Below are positions 16,836 through 25,329 of a stretch of DNA of 42,486 nucleotides, piece after piece. The position numbers were made by a program, and so were the translations under genes. Position 1 is the first letter of the stretch; each line of letters opens with the position of its first letter. The DNA comes from Rhodospirillales bacterium (GTDB lineage: Bacteria > Pseudomonadota > Alphaproteobacteria > Acetobacterales > Acetobacteraceae): contig JAQGHV010000137.1 of assembly GCA_028288785.1 (NCBI GenBank), positions 1 through 42,486 of the forward strand, in the 5' to 3' direction. The notes under the pieces were generated by a model. That model did no database searches and was not told the DNA's origin. It saw only the letters and a list, made by a program, of their open reading frames with translations.

Positions 16836-17354
16836 CTAAGGGAGTTTGCGGGTGCCGGCGGCGCGGATGACGCCGCCAGGGCGGGCGGCCTTTTCGGCAA
16901 GGCCGCTGACGTCCTGGCGGCGCACCAACTCCGACCAGACTTCCTCCGGGCGGATGCCGGCGTCCACCCAGACGACGAGCAGGTGGTAGAGGAGGTCGGC
17001 GGATTCGAGCACCGTCGCGTCGCGATTGCCCAATGCGGCCTCGATCACGCACTCGACCGCTTCCTCACCCAGCTTCTGCGCCACCTTGGCGGTGCCGCGC
17101 GCCATCAGGCGCGCCGAATGCGAGCGGTCCGCGTCACCCGCGGCGCGGCGCTGCTCCACAACCTGCCACAGCCGGTCCATGATGAGCGCATCCGCACCGG
17201 TGCCCTTTTCCGTCAGCGGCGTGAGCACCCGCGCATCGCCGGCGCGTACCGGCTTGGGCAGCTTGCGCTTCTTCGCGTCGGCGACGACGGCCGGCAGCGG
17301 CAGGCGCACCTTGGACGCCTTCGGAAGCGTCTTGCTCTTGGTCGGTTTCGCCAT
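16836..17354 (-). CDS. hisE: Phosphoribosyl-ATP pyrophosphatase
   Basis: This is a 172-residue HisE, the second step of histidine synthesis (PR-ATP to PR-AMP). The catalytic all-helical domain fills about residues 55-150. It shows the metal-binding patterns [13 protein letters not shown] and [14 protein letters not shown] of the family. About 55 extra residues precede it, rich in Lys and Pro ([22 protein letters not shown]); typical HisE proteins are near 105-115 residues. The C-terminal KLP and the double TAG stop border a dispersed repeat. The ATG overlaps the hisF stop (TGATG) with a GAGGAG site upstream, so the start is firm. Whether the basic N-terminal tail has a function is unknown. 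Confidence 0.93.
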   Translation of the reverse strand: MAKPTKSKTLPKASKVRLPLPAVVADAKKRKLPKPVRAGDARVLTPLTEKGTGADALIMDRLWQVVEQRRAAGDADRSHSARLMARGTAKVAQKLGEEAVECVIEAALGNRDATVLESADLLYHLLVVWVDAGIRPEEVWSELVRRQDVSGLAEKAARPGGVIRAAGTRKLP

Positions 17355-18133
17355 CAGGCACTCCTCGCGCGAAGGGGTATCGGACGCACCGGCAGGCCCG
17401 CGGCCGCGAGGGCCACCTTGGCGTCGGCAATCCGGAACTGGCCGAAATGGAAGACACTGGCGGCGAGCAGGCCGGTCGCGCCGGCCGCCGCACCGGCCAC
17501 GAAATGCCCGACCTCGCCGACGCCGCCCGATGCCACGATCGGCAGGCGCACCGCGGCGCGGATCGCCTCCAGCAGCGCGGTATCGAAACCCTGCCGGGTG
17601 CCGTCCCGGTCCATGCTGGTCACCAGCAATTCGCCGGCGCCAAGGGCTGCCATGCGGGTCGCCCAGGCGACGGCGTCGATCCCCGTCTCGCGCCGGCCGC
17701 CATGGGTGAAGATCGCCCACTGTCCCGGCGCGACCTGCTTCGCGTCGATCGCGACGACGATCGCCTGCGATCCAAAGGCTTCGGCCGCGCGCCGCACCAG
17801 CTCGGGCTCAGCGATGGCGGCGGAATTGATGCTCACCTTGTCCGCACCGGCGAGCAGCAGGCGGCGCACGTCCTCCACGCTGCGGACGCCGCCACCGACC
17901 GTCAGCGGGATGAAGACCTGCCGCGCGGTGCGCGAGACGACTTCGAGAATGGTGTCGCGATTCTCGGCGGTCGCGGCGATGTCGAGGAAGGTGATCTCGT
18001 CGGCACCCTCGCGATCGTAGAGCCGCGCCTGTTCCACCGGGTCCCCGGCATCGCGCAGCGCCAGGAAGTTCACGCCCTTGACGACGCGGCCTTCCTTCAC
18101 ATCCAGACAGGGAATGACGCGCAACGCGAGCAT
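17354..18133 (-). CDS. hisF: Imidazole glycerol phosphate synthase, cyclase subunit
   Basis: This 259-residue (beta-alpha)8 barrel works with HisH to make imidazole glycerol phosphate and AICAR. The family features are all present: [23 protein letters not shown] at the start with catalytic Asp in PCLDV, DITFLDI-type strand [20 protein letters not shown] phosphate loop, VAIDAK and the second catalytic Asp in TSMDRDGT. I use the ATG at 18133, preceded by GAAAG; the track start at 18142 is a TTG 9 nt upstream. It overlaps hisE by one base. Unusually, about 730 nt separate it from hisA, so it may have its own promoter. Confidence 0.96.
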   Translation of the reverse strand: MLALRVIPCLDVKEGRVVKGVNFLALRDAGDPVEQARLYDREGADEITFLDIAATAENRDTILEVVSRTARQVFIPLTVGGGVRSVEDVRRLLLAGADKVSINSAAIAEPELVRRAAEAFGSQAIVVAIDAKQVAPGQWAIFTHGGRRETGIDAVAWATRMAALGAGELLVTSMDRDGTRQGFDTALLEAIRAAVRLPIVASGGVGEVGHFVAGAAAGATGLLAASVFHFGQFRIADAKVALAAAGLPVRPIPLRARSA

Positions 18134-18863
18134 TGCAGACAACTTTCAATAGGCTGACGAGCGCGGATCCCGCAGCTTCGCCATTGGCGATGCGGCGGAT
18201 GTGGCCGGCGGTCAAGTGAATATACCGGCGGTCGCGAAGATTAACCGATGAAATTCGCCTTCGCAGGCCCTTGGGCGCGGCGCGCGCGTTCGAAGCGCTC
18301 GGCGCACCGGAATACCAACGGTGCCCGACGGGGGCACCGGCGCGTGCGTAGAGGGGACTTGCCTTTGCTCGAAGCAGGCAGCCGCGTCTACGTTGGTGCG
18401 AGGATGCCGCTCGCGACCTGCCTCGCCGCCTGCGTGCGCGACATTTTGGCCGACGCACCCGCTTGGGATCTCTGCCGCAATCGGTACGCGATTGGCTGCG
18501 CCTGCAACAACTGCGTAGCGCCCTGCCCCAGCGGGACGGGCTGCTGGTCGAGATGTTCCCGCCCGGCAGCGTACGGCGCGTTCTCGATCGAAGGGAATAT
18601 CGGCCGTTTCGCGCGCTTGGCGGCGTTACGGAACCCGTGCGCCTGATCGTCCTTTTGCAGGCGCTTGGATGCGGCGCCCGGTTGGGCGGCAGACTACCGG
18701 CGGCGCCAATTTGGGCGTTCGGAGCGAGTCACAGTCTTGTCCTGCTGGAACTCACCTGTGCGGAACACAAGCCATTCTCACGCGCAACTGGGCGCGCGCG
18801 GGCCTAATACACTGGGGGAAAAACAGCGTGCGGCACCCTGCCGGCGACCCGTAACACGAGCCC
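18134..18863. other. Gap between hisA and hisF holding gene debris
   Basis: This is about 730 nt inside an otherwise tightly packed minus-strand his operon. It holds a plus-strand pseudogene scrap (listed separately) and no intact ORF that I recognise. On the minus strand, AATATA at 18219-18224 gives a TATATT -10 candidate that could restart transcription for hisF, without a good -35. A minus-strand phrase HLTAGHIRRIANGEAAGSALVSLL near 18150-18230 looks protein-like but I cannot assign it. The material looks inserted rather than ancestral. Confidence 0.5.
18367..18600 (+). pseudogene. Frameshifted remnant resembling the C-terminus of a ligase-associated DEXH helicase (Lhr-like)
   Basis: One frame reads LEAGSRVYVGARMPLATCLAACVRDILADAPAWDL. 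Near 18471 a one-base loss moves the reading into the frame of LPQSVRDWLRLQQLRSALPQRDGLLVEMFPPG. Joined, these match the phrase I know from ligase-associated Lhr-type helicases: W(L)xLQxxRSxLPxxDxLLVExFP, preceded by a VRxILADPxxW segment. Downstream the expected Y-FEGR part is not recognisable. The remnant is antisense to the his genes around it and cannot encode a working protein. The assignment rests on motif memory, without a database search. Confidence 0.55.
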
Positions 18864-19586
18864 TCAGGCGACAGCCGCGAGCGCCGCCGCCGGATCGATG
18901 CGCCCATCATATAGCGCGCGCCCGATGATCGTGCCCGCGATCCCGCCCGCCGCCTTCAGCGCCAGCACATCCTCGATGTCCGCCACGCCGCCGGAGGCGA
19001 TCACCGGGATCGACACGGCACGCCCCAAAGCCGCCGTCGCCGCGACGTTGGCGCCGCCCAGCATGCCGTCGCGGTCGATGTCGGTGTAGATGACCGCCGC
19101 CGCGCCGGCATCGGCGAAGCGCAGCGCCAGCTCCTCCGCGGTGATATCAGAGGTTTCGGCCCAGCCCTCGGTCGCGACCATGCCGCCGCGTGCGTCGATG
19201 CCGAGTGCCACCTGACCGGGAAACGCCGCACATGCCGCCCGCGCGAAGGCCGGGTCCTTGATCGCCGCCGAGCCCAGGATGATCCGCGCGACACCCGCTT
19301 CGATCCAGGCCGCGGCCGTCGCCATGTCGCGGATGCCGCCGCCGAGTTGCACTGGCGCGCTGGTCGCGGCGAGGATGGCGCGCACGGCCGCCGCATTGGC
19401 AGGCTTGCCCGCGAAGGCGCCGTCGAGATCGACCACGTGCAGCCAGGGAAAACCCTGCGCCAGGAAGGCCGCGGCCTGGGCCCCAGGGTCTTCCGAAAAG
19501 ATGGTGGCTGCGTTCATGTCGCCCCGGCGCAGCCTGACAACGCGGCCTTCCTTCAGGTCGATCGCGGGATAGAGGGTGAAGCCCAT
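18864..19586 (-). CDS. hisA: 1-(5-phosphoribosyl)-5-[(5-phosphoribosylamino)methylideneamino]imidazole-4-carboxamide isomerase
   Basis: This 240-residue (beta-alpha)8 barrel catalyses the Amadori rearrangement of ProFAR to PRFAR. It starts [23 protein letters not shown], with the first catalytic Asp in PAIDLK, the [10 protein letters not shown] phosphate loop at about residue 80, GIDARGG, and the second catalytic Asp in YTDIDRDG at about residue 130. Length is standard. I chose the internal ATG at 19586 over the track start because family proteins begin here. The GNAT gene ends 14 nt upstream, and the hisF side is interrupted by gene debris. Confidence 0.97.
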   Translation of the reverse strand: MGFTLYPAIDLKEGRVVRLRRGDMNAATIFSEDPGAQAAAFLAQGFPWLHVVDLDGAFAGKPANAAAVRAILAATSAPVQLGGGIRDMATAAAWIEAGVARIILGSAAIKDPAFARAACAAFPGQVALGIDARGGMVATEGWAETSDITAEELALRFADAGAAAVIYTDIDRDGMLGGANVAATAALGRAVSIPVIASGGVADIEDVLALKAAGGIAGTIIGRALYDGRIDPAAALAAVA

Positions 19587-19600
19587 GGAAGCAGCGCCTC

Positions 19601-20164
19601 TCACTCGACGCCGATCAACTTGTCGGTCTTGCGGCCCCGGCCAGGCTCGAGAAGCTTGGTGTAGTAATGCCCGGCGACGGTGCGGCCATCGGCCCTGGCA
19701 TAGTAGGGATGCGTGCCCCAGCGCTGGTAACCCAGCGATTCGAACAGCGCGATGGCGGTTGCCTGCGTCTCCCGCACATCGAGGTTGAGGACGCGGTGGC
19801 CAAGCGCCGCCGCCCGTTCCTCAACCCTGGTAACCATGAGGCGGGCGAGGCCGACGCCTCGGGCATAGGGCGCGATATAGGCGTGCGTCAGCGTGGCGGC
19901 GAAGGCCTGCGCCTCGTTGTTGCGCGGCGGGCGCACCAGCTGCGCGGAGCCGACAATGTGGCCATCCATGCGCGCGACGAATAGCTCCCGCTCGGGAACC
20001 AGGAGTGTGCCGGAGAAATGGCGTTCCAGCGTCGCGCGGCCCTGGGGTTCGAGCCAGCCGAAGCCACCGCCCTCGATGATGGCGGCGTCGGTCGCCTCGC
20101 ACAGCTCCGCCAGCTCGCCCGGGCTCAGCCGCTCGGCGCGGGCGACATCGAGCTCATGCGCCAT
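19601..20164 (-). CDS. GNAT-family N-acetyltransferase
   Basis: This 187-residue GNAT has acetyl-CoA-binding motif A in [24 protein letters not shown] (about residues 93-117, with the R-G-x-G pattern) and motif B in [25 protein letters not shown] (about 126-150). These proteins transfer acetyl groups to amines in the cytoplasm; the substrate is not evident. It sits between hisH and hisA: its ATG overlaps the hisH stop (TGATG) and hisA follows after 14 nt. It is thus co-expressed with histidine genes. A role in histidine metabolism is not established and the gene may only share the operon. Confidence 0.9.
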   Translation of the reverse strand: MAHELDVARAERLSPGELAELCEATDAAIIEGGGFGWLEPQGRATLERHFSGTLLVPERELFVARMDGHIVGSAQLVRPPRNNEAQAFAATLTHAYIAPYARGVGLARLMVTRVEERAAALGHRVLNLDVRETQATAIALFESLGYQRWGTHPYYARADGRTVAGHYYTKLLEPGRGRKTDKLIGVE

Positions 20165-20820
20165 CAGGGTTCCCAGCGGAGGAAATTGCCAAGCATCGTG
20201 AGGCCGACATCGCCGCTTTTTTCCACGTGGAACTGTGCCGCCACGATGTTCGCGCGCGCCATCATGGCGACGACCGGCCCGCCGTAATCCGTGGTCGCTA
20301 TCACGAAATCCTCGTCATGGCCGATGGCGGCGTAGGAGTGCACGAAATAGACGTGGCTGCCGGCCTCGATGCCGTCAAGCACCGGGTGGTAGCCTTCCTC
20401 GAAGTCGAGCGCGTTCCAGCCCATCTGCGGCAGCGGCAGCGGCTGGCCGTCTGGCCCCTTGGGGTCCATCGGCGCGATCTGGCCCCCGAACCAGCCGAGG
20501 CCGAAGGACACCCCGTGCTCCAACCCGCGCTCGAACAGGATCTGCATGCCGACGCAGATGCCGAAGAACGGCGCCCCCTGCGCACGCACGCGTTCCTCCA
20601 GCGCATCCTGCATGCCGTCCAGCGCGTCCAGGCCCTTCTTCACCGCGGCGAAGGCGCCCTGGCCCGGCAGGATGATGCGGTCGGCCGCGCGGATATCCGC
20701 GACGGAGGTGGTGACCGCGACCTTGACGGCGATCTCGGCCGTCTCGGCCGCCTGCTCCACCGCCTGTTTCACCGAGGCGAGGTTGCCCGACCCGGTATCA
20801 AGAATTGCCAGCCTGATCAT
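20164..20820 (-). CDS. hisH: Imidazole glycerol phosphate synthase, glutaminase subunit
   Basis: This 218-residue class I glutamine amidotransferase supplies ammonia to HisF. It starts [22 protein letters not shown]; the track extension upstream runs into DUF2628 and is rejected. The catalytic triad reads Cys89 (FFGICVGMQ), His198 and Glu200 (QFHVEKSGD). The oxyanion region ILPGQGAF is present around residue 50. The ATG overlaps the DUF2628 stop by 4 nt (ATGA), and the stop overlaps the GNAT start, so translation is likely coupled across three genes. Confidence 0.97.
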   Translation of the reverse strand: MIRLAILDTGSGNLASVKQAVEQAAETAEIAVKVAVTTSVADIRAADRIILPGQGAFAAVKKGLDALDGMQDALEERVRAQGAPFFGICVGMQILFERGLEHGVSFGLGWFGGQIAPMDPKGPDGQPLPLPQMGWNALDFEEGYHPVLDGIEAGSHVYFVHSYAAIGHDEDFVIATTDYGGPVVAMMARANIVAAQFHVEKSGDVGLTMLGNFLRWEP

Positions 20821-21209
20821 GCCCAGCCCCCCTGAACGTCGCGCAGCGCGGCCGCACGGGCGGTATCGCTCTGCCCCAGCGCGCGCCACAGCGCGGTGTC
20901 CTCATCGGGTGCGAGCACCACGGCGCGTTCCGGCCGCCCCTGGCGCGCGAGGCGCAGGCGCATCAGGTCGCGCCCCTCATAACCCGCCAGCAGGTTCAGG
21001 CCGGTCACGATCAGGAATGCGGGGAGGCCCGGCACCAGGGCGATCGCGGCCGCGGCCAAAACCACATAGGCGAGCGTGGCGATCCACAGCCCATGGCGCA
21101 GCAGCCAGAGCGGTGCCAGGGCGAAGGCACCCCAGGAAAACCCCTCGCGCAGCAGCAGCGGCGGCGCGCGGTCGGTGCCGGTGTGCAGGGTATAGGCGTG
21201 CAGGCTCAT
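20817..21209 (-). CDS. DUF2628 small membrane protein
   Basis: This 130-residue protein begins [11 protein letters not shown] and then has [19 protein letters not shown] and a hydrophobic stretch of about 40 residues ([37 protein letters not shown]). This F-x-W-x-A-F...P-x-W-L-x-x-x-x-W pattern defines DUF2628 proteins, which are inner-membrane proteins of unknown function. It overlaps hisB and hisH by 4 nt each (ATGA), so it is embedded in the his operon. Function is not known, and the operon position may be only structural. Confidence 0.88.
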   Translation of the reverse strand: MSLHAYTLHTGTDRAPPLLLREGFSWGAFALAPLWLLRHGLWIATLAYVVLAAAAIALVPGLPAFLIVTGLNLLAGYEGRDLMRLRLARQGRPERAVVLAPDEDTALWRALGQSDTARAAALRDVQGGWA

Positions 21210-21817
21210 GCCTCCAGGACCCCCTTGGTCGAGGGGATCTCATCCCCGGCGCGCGGGTCGGGCTCGACCGCCATGCGCAGCGCCCGCGCCAGGGCCTTGA
21301 AGCAGGCCTCGGCGACGTGGTGCGCGTTGCTGCCGGCCTTCTGCGTGACGTGCAGGGTGATGCCGGCGTTGAAGGCGAAGGCGCGGAAGAACTCTTCGAA
21401 CAGCTCGGTGTCGAACTGGCCGACCTTGTCGCGCGTGAACCGCACATCCCAGGCGAGGAAGGGGCGACCCGAGATATCCAGCGCCGCCTCGACCAGCGCC
21501 TCGTCCATCGGGATCACGGCGTGGCCATAGCGCCGGATGCCGCGCTTTTCGCCCAGCGCCTGGCGCAGCGCCTGGCCGAGCACGATGCCTACATCCTCCG
21601 TGGTGTGGTGGGCGTCGATATGCAGGTCGCCATCGGCGGTCACGTCCATGTCGATCATGGAATGCCGTGCCAGGGCGATGAGCATGTGGTCGAGGAAGCC
21701 GATCCCGGTGGCGATGGTCGAGGCGCCGCTGCCATCCAGCGCGATTCGCGCCCGGATATGCGTCTCAGCGGTACTGCGGGCGATCTCGGCCCGGCGTGGC
21801 GAGGGGGGGGCGTCCAT
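21206..21817 (-). CDS. hisB: Imidazoleglycerol-phosphate dehydratase
   Basis: This 203-residue monofunctional HisB converts imidazole glycerol phosphate to imidazole acetol phosphate. Metal-binding signatures are [14 protein letters not shown] (about 40-53), [11 protein letters not shown] (about 68-78) and the C-terminal repeat [17 protein letters not shown]; Mn-binding His/Glu residues come from these. It lacks the phosphatase domain of enterobacterial HisB, as usual for alphaproteobacteria. It is the first gene of this his operon and divergent from hslV across 110 nt. Confidence 0.97.
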   Translation of the reverse strand: MDAPPSPRRAEIARSTAETHIRARIALDGSGASTIATGIGFLDHMLIALARHSMIDMDVTADGDLHIDAHHTTEDVGIVLGQALRQALGEKRGIRRYGHAVIPMDEALVEAALDISGRPFLAWDVRFTRDKVGQFDTELFEEFFRAFAFNAGITLHVTQKAGSNAHHVAEACFKALARALRMAVEPDPRAGDEIPSTKGVLEA

Positions 21818-21927
21818 GGCGCTTCTCTACGCGCGGCGAGGGGGCGCGGCAACCACGCGGTTGCGGCATTCGCATGGCTGCCCTGGCACCGTTGCCCGGG
21901 CGGGGTCGCATCGCCATCTGCCTGCCC

Positions 21928-22506
21928 ATGAACACGAACGATCTACTCGGCTGGCACGGCACGACCATACTCTGCGTCCGCAAGGGCAATCAGGTGGCGA
22001 TGGCCGGCGACGGCCAGGTTTCCCTTGGCCAGACCGTGGTCAAGGGCAACGCCAGAAAGATCCGCCGCATCGCCCAGGGCCGCGTCCTCGCCGGCTTCGC
22101 CGGTGCGACAGCCGACGCCTTCACGCTGCTGGAGCGGCTGGAGGCCAAGCTCGAACGCTTCCCCGACCAGCTGGAACGCGCGGCCGTGGAGCTCGCCAAG
22201 GATTGGCGCACAGACCGCTACCTCCGCCGCCTCGAAGCCCTGCTCGCGGTGGCCGACAGCTCCCGCTCCCTGCTGATCACCGGCCAGGGTGATGTGCTGG
22301 AGCCGGAGGATGCCGTCATCGGCATTGGTTCGGGCGGCAATTTCGCGCTTTCGGCGGCGCGCGCTCTGCTGCCCGTCGAGGGCATTGATGCCTCGGAGAT
22401 CTGCCGGCGCTCCATGGCGATCGCGGCGAGCATTTGCGTCTACACCAATGGCAACATGATCCTGGAAACGCTCGAAAGCGTGGTCGGGAAGGAGCCCACG
22501 CTGTGA
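21928..22506 (+). CDS. hslV: ATP-dependent protease subunit HslV
   Basis: This 192-residue peptidase of the HslUV (ClpYQ) complex has its active-site threonine after a short propeptide: [10 protein letters not shown], with Thr12 as the expected new N-terminus. Other family features are [48 protein letters not shown] and a C-terminal IYTN-type phrase (CVYTNGN). I chose the ATG at 21928; another ATG (21874) and the track start are in frame but add residues not typical of the family. Neither start has a good Shine-Dalgarno, so this is uncertain. The stop overlaps the hslU GTG (GTGA). Confidence 0.95.
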   Translation: MNTNDLLGWHGTTILCVRKGNQVAMAGDGQVSLGQTVVKGNARKIRRIAQGRVLAGFAGATADAFTLLERLEAKLERFPDQLERAAVELAKDWRTDRYLRRLEALLAVADSSRSLLITGQGDVLEPEDAVIGIGSGGNFALSAARALLPVEGIDASEICRRSMAIAASICVYTNGNMILETLESVVGKEPTL

Positions 22507-23825
22507 GTGAATCCTCCAACCTCTCCCCGCGCGAGATCGTCTCCGAGCTCGACCGCCACATCGTGGGCCAGCAGGACGCGAAGCGCGCGGTGGCCATCGC
22601 CTTGCGCAACCGCTGGCGCCGGCAGCAGCTGGCCCCGGGCCTGCGCGAGGAAGTGACACCCAAGAACATCCTGATGATCGGGCCGACCGGGTGCGGCAAG
22701 ACCGAGATCGCGCGCCGCCTCGCGCGCCTCGCCAACGCGCCGTTCCTCAAGGTCGAGGCCACGAAGTTCACCGAGGTCGGCTATGTCGGCCGCGACGTGG
22801 ACTCCATCGTGCGCGACCTGGTTGAGGTTTCGATCACCTTGCTGCGGGAGCAGGCGCGGGCTGGGGTCCAGGCCAAAGCCGAACTCGCCGCGGAGGAGCG
22901 CCTGCTGACCGCGCTCGTCGGAGAAGGTGCTGCCGGCGACACCCGCCAGCGCTTCAGAAAAATGCTGCGCGAGGGCCAGATCGAGAGCCGCGAGGTCGAG
23001 GTCGCACTCGCCGATACGGGCGGGGCGCCGATCGGCATGATGGACCTGCCGGGCAACCAGGGCATGCAGATGCAGAACATGCAGGACATGCTCGGCAAGA
23101 TGTTCGGCGGCCGCAGCAAGACGCGGAAGATGAGCGTGGCCGACGCCCGCATCGCCCTGACGCGCGAGGAAGCGGACAAGCTGCTCGACGACGAGACGCT
23201 GACCCGGGACGCGGTGGCGCATGCCGAGGCCAATGGCATCGTCTTCATCGACGAGATCGACAAGGTCTGCGCGCGCACCAGCGAGGGCGGGTTCCGCGGC
23301 GGCGACGTCTCCCGCGAAGGCGTCCAGCGGGACCTGCTGCCGCTCATCGAGGGCACCACCGTCACGACCAAGCATGGGCCGGTGAAGACGGACCATGTTC
23401 TGTTCATCGCGTCGGGCGCCTTCCACCTGGCGAAGCCTTCCGACCTGCTGCCGGAATTGCAGGGACGGCTGCCGATCCGTGTCGAGCTCGCGGCCCTGAC
23501 GCGGGAGGACTTCAAGCGCATCCTCACCGAGCCGGAGCACAGCCTGATCAAGCAGTACGTGGCCCTGCTGGGCACCGAGGGCGTGACCTTGGAGATGGCC
23601 GCCGACGCGGTGGACGCAATCGCGGAGTTGGCCGCCGACATCAACGCCAGCGTCGAGAATATCGGCGCGCGACGGCTTGCGACGGTGCTGGAGCGGCTGC
23701 TGGAGGACATCTCCTTCACTGCCTCGGATCGGCGCGGCGACTCGGTGGCGGTGGATGGGGCGATGGTACGCGCCAAGGTCGGGCCGCTGGCGGCGAGTGC
23801 GGATCTCAGCCGCTACATACTGTAG
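22503..23825 (+). CDS. hslU: ATP-dependent protease ATPase subunit HslU
   Basis: This 440-residue AAA+ unfoldase feeds substrates to HslV. It starts at a GTG overlapping the hslV stop: [30 protein letters not shown], the usual HslU opening. Walker A is GPTGCGKT (residues 60-67; most homologues have V in place of C), the pore motif GYVGRDVDS follows near 93, Walker B is GIVFIDEID (about 245-253), and the C-terminal domain ends ADLSRYIL, the peptide that docks into HslV. The I-domain is Met-rich here ([20 protein letters not shown]). The ORF-track start at 22434 is an out-of-gene extension. Confidence 0.97.
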   Translation: MSESSNLSPREIVSELDRHIVGQQDAKRAVAIALRNRWRRQQLAPGLREEVTPKNILMIGPTGCGKTEIARRLARLANAPFLKVEATKFTEVGYVGRDVDSIVRDLVEVSITLLREQARAGVQAKAELAAEERLLTALVGEGAAGDTRQRFRKMLREGQIESREVEVALADTGGAPIGMMDLPGNQGMQMQNMQDMLGKMFGGRSKTRKMSVADARIALTREEADKLLDDETLTRDAVAHAEANGIVFIDEIDKVCARTSEGGFRGGDVSREGVQRDLLPLIEGTTVTTKHGPVKTDHVLFIASGAFHLAKPSDLLPELQGRLPIRVELAALTREDFKRILTEPEHSLIKQYVALLGTEGVTLEMAADAVDAIAELAADINASVENIGARRLATVLERLLEDISFTASDRRGDSVAVDGAMVRAKVGPLAASADLSRYIL

Positions 23826-23844
23826 CGGCGGCGGGGCCAGCCAT

Positions 23845-23864
23845 GTTATAACCTTCGTGATCAC
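23845..23864. promoter_or_regulatory. Two short palindromes ahead of the AbrB/Doc operon
   Basis: GTTATAAC (23845-23852) and GTGATCAC (23857-23864) are perfect 8-bp palindromes separated by 4 nt, ending 12 nt before the antitoxin ATG. TATAAC within the first can serve as a -10. Toxin-antitoxin operons are commonly autoregulated through such sites, so this is a plausible operator. The binding is inference. Confidence 0.4.
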
Positions 23865-23876
23865 AGAGGTCTGGAC

Positions 23877-24101
23877 ATGGCAACCTTAAAGCTGCGCGCG
23901 ATCGGCAATTCGGTGGGGGTGGTGCTGCCGAAGGATCTGCTTGCCCGGCTGGGCATCGGCGAGGGGGATGTGCTGCACCTCGTCGAGGGCGAGGACGGCT
24001 TCCGCCTGAAGCGGCACGACCCCGAGTTCGAACGCCAGATGGAAGTCGCGCGCCGCATCATGCGTGAACGCCGGGCGGTGCTGCGCGAATTGGCGAAGTG
24101 A
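23877..24101 (+). CDS. AbrB/MazE-fold antitoxin of a Doc-type toxin-antitoxin pair
   Basis: This 74-residue protein has an N-terminal swapped-hairpin AbrB/SpoVT DNA-binding fold (KLRAIGNSVGVVLPKDLLARLGIGEGDVLHLVE). It is followed by a charged helix (RQMEVARRIMRERRAVLRELAK) that would wrap the toxin. The R-x-x-GNSxGxxLPK-x-L phrase is diagnostic. Its stop overlaps the GTG of the Doc gene, the classic antitoxin-first order. Doc is classically paired with Phd; an AbrB-type partner is a known but less common pairing. It likely also represses its own operon. Confidence 0.93.
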   Translation: MATLKLRAIGNSVGVVLPKDLLARLGIGEGDVLHLVEGEDGFRLKRHDPEFERQMEVARRIMRERRAVLRELAK

Positions 24102-24478
24102 CCACCTGGCTCAGCCTCGATCTGCTCCACGCCATCCATGAGGAGCAGATTGCGGAGCATGGCGGCGGCGAAGGCATTCGCGACCTCGGCCTGCTCGAAA
24201 GCGCCCTGGCACGGCCCCTGAACCTCGTGGCCTATGGCACACCGGACACGGCGGCGCTGGCAGCGTCCCTAGGGTTCGGCATCGCGCGCAACCATCCCTT
24301 CATCGATGGCAACAAGCGTACCGCCTATGTCGCCGTGGAGACCTTCATGGCGCTGAACGGCTGGCGCCTGCTGGCGTCCGATGCAGATTGCGTCATCACC
24401 TTCGTTGGGCTCGCGATAGGAGACCTTGTGGAAGATGCGCTAGCCACCTGGCTTCGTGACAATTCGGTCGAGGGCTGA
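24098..24478 (+). CDS. doc: Death-on-curing toxin, Doc/Fic family
   Basis: This 126-residue Fic-fold protein starts at a GTG overlapping the antitoxin stop (GTGA). The active-site loop reads HPFIDGNKRTAY (about residue 67), which keeps the catalytic His and the Asp, Lys and Arg typical of Doc. The LL(E/H)-x-I-H start and G-x-R-x-x-G-L-L-E-S-A phrase (GIRDLGLLESAL) also fit. Doc proteins of phage P1 phosphorylate EF-Tu and stop translation; the same target is inferred. No truncation is visible, so the toxin may be active and need the AbrB-like partner. Confidence 0.95.
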   Translation: MTTWLSLDLLHAIHEEQIAEHGGGEGIRDLGLLESALARPLNLVAYGTPDTAALAASLGFGIARNHPFIDGNKRTAYVAVETFMALNGWRLLASDADCVITFVGLAIGDLVEDALATWLRDNSVEG

Positions 24479-24511
24479 ACTTCTGCTCCCGCATCGCCAT
24501 GTGAAGCGCGC

Positions 24512-25318
24512 ATGACCGATCTCGCCCTCGCCACCTCCCCGCTCCTCTCCGCCACGGCGCTCGGCGAGATCCGCGCCGCGTTCGAGACATTGGAGAAGAC
24601 CTCCCTCGCCGCCCGCCTCGCGGCGCTGGCGGGAACGCCGCTCGAAGCGCTGCGCAACGCCCTGCCGAATTTCGTGCAGTCGCGCCTCGATGGCGCGGTG
24701 CGCGCGGCACTTGAACGCGCGATGACGACGGCGCTCGGCACCCGGCCGGAAACGGCGCCCTTCGCCATGAACCAGGCGTGGTTTCACCGCGGGCTCGCCG
24801 CCGTCACCGGCATGGCCGGGGGCGCATTTGGGCTGCCCGGCACCCTCGTGGAACTGCCCATCTCGACCACGCTCCTGCTCCGGCAGATCGCCGCCGAGGC
24901 AGCAGCCGAGGGCGAAGAGCTCACCGACCCGGGCACGCCGGCCGAATGCCTGAAGGTCTTCGCGCTCGGCGGCCGGGGCACGCAGGATGATGCCGCCGAG
25001 AGCGGTTATTTCGCGGTGCGCGTCGCGCTGGCCGAAACCCTCAAGGGCACTGTCGGCGTGAACCTGTTGCCTGGCTTCATCGGCGCCATCGCGGCGCGCT
25101 TCGGTGGCCCAGTAGCGCTCAAGCTCGGCGCCCAGGCCGCGCCCATCCTCGGTGCGGCGGCGGGTGCGGCGGTCAACCTCGCCTTCCTTCAGCACTTCCG
25201 GGCCATCGCAAAGGCCCACTTCACGTTGCGCCGGCTGGAGCGCAACCATGGCGACGCCGCGGTTCGCGCGGCCTACGACGCCATTGCGGCGGGGCGCGAC
25301 GCGCGCTTCGCCGGCTGA
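24512..25318 (+). CDS. EcsC-family protein
   Basis: This 268-residue protein matches EcsC in its pattern: a helical N-terminus, GMAGGAFGLPGTLVELPISTTLLLRQIA at about residue 102, a CLKVFALGG phrase with acidic linker, then GVNLLPGFIGAIAARFGGPVALKLGAQAAPILGAAAGAAVNLAFLQHF. The Gly/Ala-rich stretches suggest membrane contact. The Bacillus EcsC is linked to an ABC transporter and secretion, but its biochemical role is unknown. It precedes an AhpD-like gene by 11 nt and, further on, an ABC exporter, so the three may form one transcript. Confidence 0.85.
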   Translation: MTDLALATSPLLSATALGEIRAAFETLEKTSLAARLAALAGTPLEALRNALPNFVQSRLDGAVRAALERAMTTALGTRPETAPFAMNQAWFHRGLAAVTGMAGGAFGLPGTLVELPISTTLLLRQIAAEAAAEGEELTDPGTPAECLKVFALGGRGTQDDAAESGYFAVRVALAETLKGTVGVNLLPGFIGAIAARFGGPVALKLGAQAAPILGAAAGAAVNLAFLQHFRAIAKAHFTLRRLERNHGDAAVRAAYDAIAAGRDARFAG

Positions 25319-25329
25319 GGGAGACAAGA

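Noticed and set aside
18150-18250. Minus-strand phrase HLTAGHIRRIANGEAAGSALVSLL upstream of hisF
   Set aside because: Protein-like but too short and without a start or identifiable family; noted in the gap entry only.
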